64,000 nucleotides of DNA, taken from Lycocorax pyrrhopterus obiensis. Lineage: Eukaryota > Chordata > Aves > Passeriformes > Paradisaeidae. The position numbers and the translations under genes were made by a program. Under the pieces are notes generated by a model, which was not told where the DNA came from, did no database searches, and saw only the letters and a list, made by a program, of their open reading frames with translations. Positions 11,963 through 22,869 of the stretch are shown piece by piece; within the stretch, counting starts at the first letter, position 1, and the number at the start of each line of letters is the position of its first letter. The stretch is from the NCBI GenBank assembly GCA_014706295.1, contig JACSVZ010000002.1, positions 15,670,494 through 15,734,493 of the forward strand, written 5' to 3'.

Positions 11963-14900
11963 AGATAGCCTAGTGCTGAAGCATAAATTTCTAGTTTTCA
12001 TGTAGTGGGGTGGCTAAACAAGGCTGAACCTTGATTGACTGTGCTGCACCCTGTGAAGTTACCAGTTTGTCTAAGCAGAGGAAGATGGAAGGCAAAGCAC
12101 ACCCTGATCACAGGCCACCTCAGCTCTGCAGTGCAGACAGGCTGAATCAAGGCATGAACTGGATCCTCCAAAATCTCTAACATGTCCTCTTGTCCTTCCT
12201 GACCAGTAACTCCCCTCACCTCCAATCAGACCCCCACTGTCATTCATTTTGCCAGCTTTGTATCAATTGCCCCCACGTCCAAAAGAGCTGTTTCCAGCAG
12301 AAAACCCATAATGTGGATCATGGGTTTTGATTAATATATCCGTACATAATTTGTGCCTGAATGCATGCCCTAATTTATGAGTAACAACAAGGATGTACTC
12401 TCCAAAGAAAGTAATACTTGACTAAATTGTTCTCTTGACGTAAACCTGTAATTTAAAAATTATATATATTTAGAGTGCAAGTCAAAACAGGAAGTTTTGC
12501 ATTCCCAAAGCGGATAAAGATATTTCTGAACCTAAATATCTAGTGATACAAAATTGCCATGAAATGTCTCTCCCTTCCCTGCCTAACAAAACCACCCTTT
12601 ACCAAATAAGCCTGCTATTTATGGGAGCACTTTGCTGTAGAGGCAAGTTTGCTCTCACGGTCTCTTTCAATGGAGAAACTCGGGATTTTCACAGTCACTG
12701 TCTGTCCAAAGAGGATTTTTCCACTGGAAAGTGCAAGCATATCCACAGAAAGCAAAGCAAACCTGGCACTGGAAAACCATTTATAAAAGTTCAGATAAGA
12801 AAGAATGTATCAGGGAAAATCAATTCAGAGCAGAGAACTAAGCAACCAGTGGGAGACAGACTAAATGCAGAATTTTGCATCTTTGCTGACACTGGGAGCT
12901 ATCGACTCCATTCATCCACCATGGGGGCTAGTTGTAATGGAACCAGTCTCTCCATTAGCTCTAAGCCATCTGGCACAGCTGGTTTGGCTGCTGACAGACG
13001 TGTGGCAAGGATCAGAGGTTGGGTGCTGTGATGCTACCGCAGGAGTGAATCTGAACATCAGGTGAGAAACATTAACAGCAAAATAAAACGCGTCATAAAC
13101 AGCACGGAGGAAAAAGATTGAATTATGGCAGGGATCAGTTGATAGGACACGGTTGGTATGCCGTCTGACTCCGTACTTCCACTTGGGGAACCTCTGTGCA
13201 ATCAACCCCTTCAGCAGACAGGCATTGTGCCTGCACAGATTGCGACACAGAGCTGTAGGAATCACTCCTCTCTTTCATCATAGAGTTGTCTGCCTGCAGC
13301 ATCTGCCACCAAAGCAAAGTAATCTGTCTCTAAAAGTGTTTAGGAATTCACAAAGCAGCAAAATCTACATGGATGCATGTGGGTCTACACACGCACGCAC
13401 ACATGTATATAATCAATGTTTTATTTATAAGTCAAGATTTTGCATAGGAACTGGTTGCACAGATGTTAAAGCAAGACCTCACAAAACGTGTTCCAACAGA
13501 AAAGAGTGAGTCTGGCAGGACAGCAGCTAGAGACACTGAAACATCAGTTTTGCTAAAGACCTAAATCCCAGTGTAATTTCTGATTCACAATATTCAGACA
13601 TGTAATAGCTGAAGTAGTGACTCAGAAGAGACAGATCTGTTGCCTCAGTGCTCTTTTCATTATTTTATGAGGCACAAATTAGCACAGAACTTTAACCCAT
13701 AATTAATTCCATGGCAAATTCATATTATTATTGTACTATTCAGTGCAACTGCAAACCAGTAGATTTCTTTTCCACTGTATTTCTACATTTACTTTGGGCA
13801 ATGTTGAATGACTACAAGGGGCTTTTTTGGGTGGGTATCCTGGAGGGATAACCTTGTTGAGCTCCCTTTATTTCCTAGCAGTTCTGGACACATTTTTCCT
13901 TACAAAGACAAAGTAAGGAAAATGACCTGATCCATGACCTGCCTTGGCAACTATTTTCCATAACTTCAGTCATCATATCTTGCTCTAGGCTAAAGGGATA
14001 GCATGATAATAAAAAGACAAAAAAATGCTATAGCACTACTGCCACTGCTGGTAAGTACAGGTGAAATATCCATAGGTGATCAAAAGGTGGGCTATGTAAT
14101 TCCACAGCAGTATGCTTTTTAAGTAATTTAATTTTATGTGTAACCCTGCATCTATCAAGAAGGCCCCTGAAGCCACAGATTTTAGATAATCTTTTGTATA
14201 CAATTATCTGGCTGTCAGAGTACACACTTGTCCATTTGCTCTCCTAAACACTCTTGTAAAAAGTACTAAACATCCTCATCTGAGAGCTGCAGAGAAGATC
14301 TCAAAAATGCCTAATGCCAACATCTGCTCTGCAGTTTCATTGGGCTTTGGTGAAACAGGTTTAGCCAAGTGTGCTGTACTTCTGTGGCCTTGGATCCACC
14401 TTAGATAAAGATTAGACCAACCTGATGCATTCTCCCCTTTTCTAGACACAGCTTCATTAGTTCAATAAATGTTTAACCAAGACCGTGCTAGTGCTGTCAC
14501 ATTGCCTAAGGAAAACACCACCAGCCATCTCAGTAGCCAACCTCTCCATGGAACACGCAGCTTGGTGTTCAATATTTCCTTTCAATGTATGTTGTTAGAA
14601 GAATATGTTGTATTTGAAGTTTCCTGCCTTCCTAACTAAGGTGATTCATCCAATTGTACATAATAATTTTCTTCATTTCATGTAAGTCAACAGTACTTTG
14701 CTAACAGAAGTTACAGCATGTCTTCAGCATGTACTAGAAAGTAACCAGAGGAACGCCAGAAAAATAACAGAAATTACTTCAGGCACTTTATTCAGTTGGT
14801 TTTCACTTAAAAAAAAAAAGCTTACACCCTTGTCTGATGGTTTTACAGTCCATTGCACAATAACCTGTTATTATGTGATTTTTTTTTATCACACTCACCT

Positions 14901-15799
14901 AGGGCAATATGAGCTCTTATAATTGAAGTGAAATATTGAAACAGAATTTTCTACCAACTGCACCATTATGAGTGATACTGATCTACAGCATCCTGCTCCT
15001 AGTTTATTTATAGGGGACAATAATAAAATATTCCTACTAACTCAATTGTTTTATGTCATGGAACAGAAATGCCAAAATCAAGGTCAAGAGTATGTCAGTG
15101 GTTTAATTTCCCTAGTGCTAACACACAGTAAAATTTCTCAGGATATAGTCTGCTGGTCTCCTGCAAGTCATTATGTATTTAATTTTCTCCCTGTAAAGTG
15201 CTTTTCTTGAATGCAAAGTCTGTGTATTCTAGAGGCAAATGCATTAAGATAAAAGGTTCAAAGAGTCTTTTTCTAAAGACATCTTATAATGTCTCATAAG
15301 CTTCCTTATGAAATTCCAGTGCAAACCCCAACCATGCTGTCTTCAAAAGAATTCCCAGTGCATTTTCTTTATTTGCACAAAGGAAGGAAGGAAAATTAAA
15401 GGAGAGGGGGAGGGGGGAAACTGCGGTCAATATTATGGCCCTGCAGATTGCCAGAGTCAGACACTCTGGATCCTCAGAGTGAAAAAGACCTATCAGTCAG
15501 GGCACTGCATGGGAATTCGCTGGTATCTACGTGTCTTGGCTTCCAAGGTCTTCAGAGCATCTCATCTCTCAGATGTCACTGCTGCCAACTGCCCCAACAC
15601 ACAGCAAAGCCCAAGCACATTTTCTGCCAGCAGGGTCTGGTTGTCTCCTGGGTAGTGAAGAGCCCCCATTAGAAACAGCCCAAAGCTAACCTCTCTCAAA
15701 TCACACCTCTACCAGCACAACTCCCCTAAAATTACACTGGTGAGCTGCCCTTACTGGCTGATGTGCCTCCCAAACCTGTCACACTGGTTTCTCTTGCTG
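11963..15799. other. Unique non-coding sequence
   Basis: No gene or repeat family recognised. A 162-codon plus-strand frame at 12543-13031 has no recognisable domain and overlaps a 117-codon minus-strand frame. A small CA/CG-alternating run lies near 13388-13405, and an A-run near 14810. Confidence 0.5.
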
Positions 15800-15957
15800 T
15801 CTGCCAACCTCCTTGTTTTATCTACCCATTATTCTGTTTTATAGCATGGGCTGCTTGGGGCAGGGACCGCCTTCACAGTGCTTGCATACCCCCTAAAGCC
15901 CTGGGATGGGGTGCTCTAAACTGCCAGTGCCCGAGATGTTCTAATAAAAAATAATAT
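15800..15957 (+). mobile_element. Old amniote LINE/SINE 3' tail (L3/CR1-like)
   Basis: The block contains 'ctgcttggggcagggacc' near 15850, then a decayed 'gtgcttgcat' segment and 'gagatgttctaataaaaaat' at the right end. This order resembles the 3' end of old amniote L3/CR1-type LINEs: a gctcnttggggcagggacc word, a short spacer, then a ctaggtgctannataa-type AT-rich terminus. It is diverged and the left boundary is uncertain. The family name is recalled rather than searched, and a tRNA-derived SINE sharing that tail is an alternative. Confidence 0.45.
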
Positions 15958-16942
15958 AGTCAGTCACAGGAGGAAGTCTCACTTCTCTGCATTACAGAAA
16001 GTGGTAGGAAAGATGACGTAGGTAAAGCATTCTGCAGCAACCATCTTAACATGCAGTTTGGCTTTTTTTTGTCTCTTTTCCAGGACTCCACCACAGAATT
16101 TTTGCCAGACTGCAGTCTTGCTGCACAAAAGCACGCCCACAGCCTCACTACAACAGGCTTGATGGCTCTGCAGAGCCCAGTAAAGGGTAAAATAATCCTT
16201 GCTACGCTTATGGTCACTGTTAGACTGGTTGTCACACTCCTGGTGGCTGACTCACATTTCAGGAAGGCTGTGCTTTCCCCTCCAGTACCACTGGGTCCAG
16301 AGTTTCTGCTGAGGGCTGTCCCCTGCCAATAATGCAAACATTCCTCTCTGAAGCCCTGCCCAAACATGCGGGGTCTCAGATGGGTCCCAATTGTCATGGT
16401 GCTGTTGTTCATCCTGTGACTGGGCACTAGAGAACGTGGCTTATCTGCATTCAGATTTTGTCTCAAGAAAATAGGTCTTGCAAATTCACAGTCTGCCTCT
16501 GTGCATGACAAACAAAGTCTCCAGTGGAAAGGAAGAGCTCAGAAAATCATAGCCAAGATTTATGGGAAGTGGTAGAAAAAACTCCTGAAAGAAAACATGT
16601 TATGCTTGCTTTGCTAGCATTTGTGCTGTTTGCTTGGCCATGTCACACTGGCCCAAACCAGCTCAAAACGGACCCAAAAGGGTTTGTTCTCTAAAAGAGA
16701 GGCAAGGCATGCTGGGGGTAGAAAGGATGGTAATCGGGTGGTCTGTAAAGAACTTGGTAACGCGAGTGCTACACCTCTGCCTTCCTAGTGCTCCCATCAA
16801 GGGAAGGGAAAGGGGCTTACATTACCTAGACTGAGTGTAACTGCGTGATTTTTGCCTTTTTCCATGGTTATTTAAATGCATTTTTCATTGTGCAAACACA
16901 GATACAATAGCTGGGAGAGATAATTATATGAGACTTCATCAT
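15958..16942. other. Unique non-coding sequence
   Basis: No repeat recognised. A 183-codon minus-strand frame spans 15960-16511 and is among the longest non-repeat frames in the window. It shows no motif, signal peptide or domain I know, and a 93-codon frame overlaps it on the other strand. Confidence 0.5.
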
Positions 16943-17041
16943 ATCATAGAATTACAGGATGGTTTGGGTTGGAAGGGACTTTTGAAGGTCATCTGGTCCA
17001 ATCCCCCTGCAATATAAGCAGAGACATCTCACCTAAAGATG
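16943..17041 (-). mobile_element. CR1 LINE 3' end, short
   Basis: A minus-strand CR1 terminus. On the plus strand, 'tcatagaattacagg' is followed by 'tggtttgggttggaaggg' and 'aaggtcatctggtccaatccccctgca', the standard reverse-complemented avian CR1 3' UTR. It breaks off about 100 bases in. The 'gtttgggttggaaggga' block is almost unmutated, so this copy looks younger than the one at 7.5 kb. Confidence 0.92.
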
Positions 17042-20000
17042 AGCATAAGAAGATCTGACCTATGTCAGAGCCTCACCAAGGACTGAAATAAACTGGACAT
17101 TAGCTGTAGAGGACATTCGGGAGGATGAGCACATGGAGCTGCGGATTCTTTGAGGGAATGTAAATGGGGACAAGCAGTATAAAATCAGACTGTACATATA
17201 CAGAAGTCCATAATGGAGACCAAGTCCTCCTCTGAATATGCATGATCCAACCACAGTGCATTAGCCCTGGACAGCTCTGGCAGGGACAAGTCAGGCAGGG
17301 AGGGCAACACTCTGCCCAGGAGTACGGGAAACTTTCCCCTCACAGTGGGTCACAGTGGACCCTGCAGTTTAAGACAGGCCGGGATAACTTCTCACTGCAT
17401 TTTGGGTTACCAGAAGGACTCGGTTTTGTGCTTGCTTATCCTGCATCTGACAGCTGGTTGCTGAATTATCTCAGCCACTAACTCATTTGCACACCGGGCT
17501 TGTGCTGGTGATGCTCTACAGACCACCAGCAGCCCATGGAGGAGATCCAAGTGCACCTCCAACAGGCACAACTGTATTTATTGGGCTACCAGGCTCCCCT
17601 TGCCACTGAAAGACATCTAGGAGTTGAACATTTATCTGGTCCAGACTGTGAGAAAATTACTCCAAAACGACCTTTGTTTCACCTGCAGGTATACTGCCCT
17701 GTGCTGTGATCTTGTCAGATCTTGTTAAGTCATCAGCAGCAGGGTCATCTTGGATGGTAAAAGCTGGAGAAGACCTCACTGCTGAGGGAGGCTGTGCCTG
17801 TAAAATCACGAAAATGGGAACAATGAGGCATCCTTTTTTAACTCATTTGACAAAGAACTTTACAGGAGTCATTGGCAGCATATTATGGAAGGCTTGTGAA
17901 GAATTCCAGTTTTAAGATCCTACAGAAAAGAAATAGCAATAACTTAGGGCTGGACTGAACCAACCACTTCATAAAAGCTGCTGTGCAGCCAGGCTTTTTG
18001 GCTTTTTGTTTGTTCATTTGTTTGCTTGCTTTTTGTTTTTCTTTTCTCACTCTTGATTAACATAACTTTAAAAGAAAATAGTGTGCATGGCACTATACAG
18101 TCTACAGTTGTTTTCTGAAACAGATTTTAGGATGCCTTGTTTAACATGGATGTACACCTGGATGTTTCTTGGTCTTTGCAATGGGTTTCCAATGCCGTGC
18201 AGCCACCTCTGAAGCTGTGACACCTCCAGACCTCCTACAATGAAACCCAGGGAGCAGAAATCAGGAAGAAGGTGTACCAGGCTGAATTTTTCTTTCAAAG
18301 TTAGAGGTTGTGCCTGGCACCACCAATGAAAAGTAAAGGCACAGAAACACTCTCTTGGTGTCAAGATGTCTCTGTCACCTGCCAGCAAAGCCCTGTCCAG
18401 TCCCAGGAATCTTGGTGGGAATTGAGATGGGAATGTCTGTCCTGCTCAATGCATCTTAAAATGCATTGGTTAGATCATGTGCCAGGGTCTGAAAGGAAAT
18501 GAAAACAATTCTTGCTAAGAAACATGATCTTATAGGTGCCTCTTACAGTAATGCCACAACAAAAGTTGCTCTGTAACTCCAGGTTTTTCAAGGTTTGGAA
18601 ATATAGCTAAAAATCCATGGTTTTCATTTTGCCCATTTTGAGTCCTAGTGACAACAGAACAGAGGGAGAGTGTAACCCTCTGCAGCAACCACAGCTCAGA
18701 GAATGTGTCCCTGTACCCAAGGAGGAGGTTGCAGATTTGCCAGCATGAGGAAGTCTTAGCTCTGGGACCTTACTCTGAGCTCTGCCAAGGTGAGCTGTCT
18801 ACACAGGTGCTAAGGAATATATTTAAATAAGCCAATGTGTGAAGAGAAGACAGTCACCTCCACAGAAAAATGATTTACCACCTTTGAGGAAATGCAGATA
18901 CACCTCTAGAAGACATGGCTGGCTGCAGCAAAGAGAGTATCATCTCCCAAACTTCTTGCAAGGTGAAATTAAAAAACAGCAACAAAAAAAATCAATATGG
19001 ATCTATAAAATAATAGCCTCTGTGTGTGATGACCAGTCACGTCTACTCACAGAAAGAAGACCTGTTGGGATCCAACAGTCCTTGTTACACAAGGAGGAGG
19101 AAATTCAAGTCAGCTCACTCAGCTCAGTTAATCTCCACTAATTGACAGAATAAAAGCCAAAGCCCTGAGCACTGAAGCACTCGAGATTCCAGATGCTTTA
19201 AATATTCAGGGTGGTTATAAAGCTACCATGATCCTTTCATACTGAATCCTAACAGGTATTTTCTCAAGCTGGAATGTTTGGAATTCAGTAGGTTAGGGAT
19301 AATTACAGAATAATAGACAAGGAAAAATTCATGATAATGAAAAATACACAGAAGGGGAGGTAATCCTGAAACTTCAAGTCCTGGGTCTACTTCTGGAAAA
19401 TCTTGTTAAAAAACCCTGGTGTCCTGGACATCCAGGGGAAACCACCCACAAGGTGAGCATCAGATAGCCATCTCTGCTTCCAGCCTGTGGTCTGTGAATG
19501 CTAAAGAATGAACTCTGAAGGGATGGAGAGCTGTGCAAGAAGTGAGGAATAAAAAAGCCTAAGGAAGAGAGTATGTAAATGGATCACAGAGATCATTGCC
19601 AAAAGGAAAGAAAAAAAGATGCTTGTGTATCACTCAGGACAGGGCAATGGGGGTGAGTTAGTGGGTCGTGGCCAGAGAAAGAGAGCACGGGTCAGACTGA
19701 TAGGATGACGTTTTGCAGATAGTGTCCAAAGAAAGCATCTTATTCACATTTGTTGTGGATCCAGGGAGAAAGGGAAGAAACAGTACATACGGCATTATCC
19801 TCGGAAACTGGGCAGAAGTTTCCCAGAATGCTGGGAGTGTGAGTGTCTATAAGATATCCATAGAAGATTTCCCTCAAAATGTATTCCAACTCAGTAGATT
19901 TTGGAAAATAAAATAATTAGTTTTGTTAATGCCATGTTATCTGTCATTAAAATTAGTGGTTAGTGCTACACAGCAAGTTAGTTCCCCATTTTTCTGAGCA

Positions 20001-20953
20001 TAAGACCTGAGTGATGGTTCAGATGCTGATATAGGCTGCAGAAACACAACAGCAGGGTGGGATCTGTGCCACAAGGTTTTTCTGCAATGCTCCTGAAGCT
20101 GGTTGAAATATATTGAGCTCTCAAAAAAAAAAAAAATTCAATGTTGCCAACTCTTCTCCAGCATTTAGTGGTGTTTCTCTCACATCCCTGTTGCACCATG
20201 CAGGGCTGGCAGCTCATGTCCTCCCTGCTGGAGTGGAGCTACACACCCCCCCCCACCAAGTGAAGCAAGCTTCACATATACTCAGTTTGCACAAGTAATT
20301 ACAGCATGTTTGTTGCTCAAGAGTACAAACAGCCCACATTTTTAATGATTGTGCAAGAAACTTCACTGAGAATAAAGCCTGAGCTTCAGAGGGCTGGGGA
20401 TTTTTTAAGTGTAAGCTGAAATAAAAGTTTCCATAGCTATTTTGGATTTCTAAACCAGCCTTTCTGTTTGTAAACACCCAGGCAGCAGAGAGGTTGTCCC
20501 TCTCCCACGCAGGACCATCTTGCTGCTTTACCTCACCCTCTCCAAGCTGCCCGGGAATGAGACAACAAAGGCTGTGTGGACAGCAGCTAAAAATGCCTGG
20601 AAAAGCAGTCCTTGGTGGGCAGATGAGCAGACACTGTCTGTTTCCCCTGCCTGTGACCACTGCACGCCTGTTCACAGGGAGCCCTTTTGTTCAGAAAGGA
20701 AAGATAAGCTACAAGACACCATGCTAACTGTTCCCAGGATTTCAGTCCCATTTTTCAATAAAGACCAGGGATTTTCCATGTTACTGAGTGCTGAATCTTT
20801 GGGGTTTGTGGCTGCTCAGAGAGCCAGGTATCAGCTAATCAATCAAGACATCCTTAAACATGGCTACAGATAGATGAATTTCAGGTGTTGAGATTTCACC
20901 TTTGAACTTTCCTTTACTAAAGTTATTATAACTAGGCCAGACAGGAACACTGC
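17042..20953. other. Unique non-coding sequence
   Basis: No gene or repeat family recognised. A T-rich stretch lies at about 17995-18050, an A-rich patch near 18970-19010 and an A14 run near 20121. The open frames overlap on opposite strands and lack motifs. Confidence 0.5.
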
Positions 20954-21413
20954 TGGTGATGCCTTTTCCTGGTCTTAAAATCAAGACTCAAACACGGTTA
21001 GAAGGGAAAAAGGGATTTTACCTTGGTATTTATTTTAAGGATCCTTCAGTGCACTGTGTCTAGGTCGAATGCACCTCAATGCACACCGCAATGCACACAC
21101 CCAAAAATCTGGTATAACATTATAGGTGTTACTGATTAGCATATCTATCAAAAATTCCCCAATGGGAGGCTCAAGTGAGCCCCGCTCCCCAAGGAACCTT
21201 CCCCTGGATGGTTCTGTCTTAGTTCACAAAATGTGTTCTGGAGAGGACCTTGGGGCACATGGGCACAGTGGTCCCTGACTACGAAGCTTCTAAAATGTTT
21301 AGTCTCCTAGCTTGACAAACAAGTCCAAGAATGTAGGCTAAAAACCACTAAGAATACAGAAGTTATAAGGTATAAAAGGGGTATAAAAGAAAAGGCAAAA
21401 AATCATCATGGCA
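20954..21413 (-). mobile_element. Probable solo LTR of a passerine endogenous retrovirus
   Basis: Read on the minus strand this is about 460 bp with TG...CA ends (start TGCCATGATGAT, end GGCATCACCA). It has tandem TATA-like words (tttatacccc, ttataccttataac) within the first 60 bases, a CCCATTGGGG box near 21165, and AATAAA near 21030 about 80 bases before the 3' end. The middle (plus-strand words 'ctgattagcatatctatc' and 'ccccaatgggaggctcaag') resembles LTRs I associate with passerine genomes. CACTG occurs at 20948-20952 and again at 21415-21419, with one unpaired base between each copy and the element. This is a possible but imperfect target-site duplication. No viral coding sequence flanks it, so a solo LTR is the best reading. 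Confidence 0.65.
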
Positions 21414-22158
21414 GCACTGGTGCTAGCTTTGGGCACAGTGTGTGTGGTTTCACAATACAGGCTGGGCAGCGCTGCTGTCTCCATGATTCCCTGCAAACCC
21501 TCTCTTGCTGGCCTTTGCAGCTGGGGTCTGCTGTGCACAGGTACTTCATGCCAGCCTGGGAGAGCAGCCTGGCTCTACCTGCTTTTGTCAGGATAAGGCA
21601 CCTCCTTGAGACAAGCTGGAAGTTCTCTATTTTCCTTTTTAAATTTTCTTTCCTTTTTTTTTTCCCTGCATTTTGCTCCCATGGCTTGCACATAAAATGA
21701 GAAGAGATTGTCATTGATTACACAGTGATGCGTACATGAGCCGAGGGGAGCCCAGTTCTGCTCCTTGCTCCCATTTGCCCTGGAGCAAACTGGTGTCAAA
21801 CTGGGGGGCCATGCCCAGGCTCCATCAGCCTTCAGGCTCCATTGCTCATAAGTGGAGAATGTACAGAAAGGACAGAGGGATCCTGGGGGGTTTGTGAGTG
21901 TCTCCTCAGACACAGAACCTCTGGATATCACCAGCAGCAAGGCCCTGTTTCAGAACATTCCCCTCTCCCACTGAGGTGGTTGCTGGCTGTTGGTAGTGGA
22001 GGTTCTGGTGAGTCACTGTTATATCTCAGCTCCAGATATCCTTTCACTCGTACCCCTCACCTTTCCTGGTCAGGAACTTCTGAGTTAAATGAGAGGGGGT
22101 TTTTATCATTGGGCCTATACTGTTCAGTTATGGCTTTAAAATGTTTGTTATTAATCAC
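21414..22158. other. Unique non-coding sequence
   Basis: No gene recognised. Frames of 121-126 codons occur on opposite strands (21575-21940 minus, 21842-22222 plus) and carry no known motif. A T-rich run lies at 21636-21665. Confidence 0.5.
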
Positions 22159-22226
22159 TTATTCCTTTCCACTTTTTCCAAGGCATAAAAAGTTATTCCT
22201 TTCAACTTTTCCCAAAGCATAAAAAG
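22159..22226 (+). repeat. 34-bp direct tandem duplication (two copies)
   Basis: Copy 1 (22159-22192) and copy 2 (22193-22226) both begin ttattccttt and end gcataaaaag. They lie head to tail with no spacer and differ at three positions. This is a local duplication rather than a known family. It lies about 240 bases before the large pentanucleotide array. Confidence 0.9.
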
Positions 22227-22463
22227 TAGGACATAGCTCAAGAGACTAAATAGTTCAAAGATGAAACTGGAGCACACAGGCATATGGAAAATCCAAATGA
22301 AGGAAGCACCTAAAGCTTTAATTTAGATTCATGAATTTTTAGCATCTCTTTTTGTGGACATTGTAGGGAAATTAGGTTTTACAGGGACCCACGAATGTGA
22401 ACAGGCTGTCAGTTTGGTAGATCAGGATGAGAGTAGCAGTCCATAAAAAGAGGTGATATAGAG

Positions 22464-22869
22464 AAGGAAGGGAAGGGAAGGGAAGGGAAGGGAAGGGAAG
22501 GGAAGGGAAGGGAAGGGAAGGGAAGGGAAGGGAAGGGAAGGGAAGGGAAGGGAAGGGAAGGGAAGGGAAGGGAAGGGAAGGGAAGGGAAGGGAAGGGAAG
22601 GGAAGGGAAGGGAAGGGAAGGGAAGGGAAGGGAAGGGAAGGGAAGGGAAGGGAAGGGAAGGGAAGGGAAGGGAAGGGAAGGGAAGGGAAGGAAGGGAAGG
22701 GAAGGGAAGGGAAGGGAAGGGAAGGGAAGGGAAGGGAAGGGAAGGGAAGGGAAGGGAAGGGAAGGGAAGGAAGGGAAGGGAAGGGAAGGGAAGGGAAGGG
22801 AAGGGAAGGGAAGGGAAGGGAAGGGAAGGGAAGGGAAGGGAAGGGAAGGGAAGGGAAGGGAAGGGAAGG
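22464..22869 (+). repeat. Long (GGAAG)n pentanucleotide microsatellite, about 81 units
   Basis: This is a pure polypurine array of the unit GGAAG (equivalently AAGGG). I count 45 perfect units at 22466-22690, one 4-base unit (gaag) at 22691-22694, 15 perfect units at 22695-22769, a second 4-base unit at 22770-22773, and 19 perfect units at 22774-22868. There are no base substitutions; the only interruptions are the two single-base losses. The complementary strand has no stop codon in any frame and gives long Phe-Pro-Ser-Leu-Pro open frames, which are artefacts. Runs of three G every five bases could form G-quadruplexes, and the polypurine tract could form triplex DNA (inference). Assembled length may be unreliable for such a repeat. 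Confidence 0.98.

Noticed and set aside
12543..13031. 162-codon plus-strand frame as a gene
   Set aside because: No motif is recognised, opposite-strand frames overlap, and there is no splice or promoter context.
15960..16511. 183-codon minus-strand frame as a gene
   Set aside because: No domain, signal or repeat-family match. A frame of this length is near what chance allows in a 64 kb window.
22464..22869. CRISPR-like or satellite array
   Set aside because: The unit is 5 bases with no spacers. It is a microsatellite, and the genome is a vertebrate.
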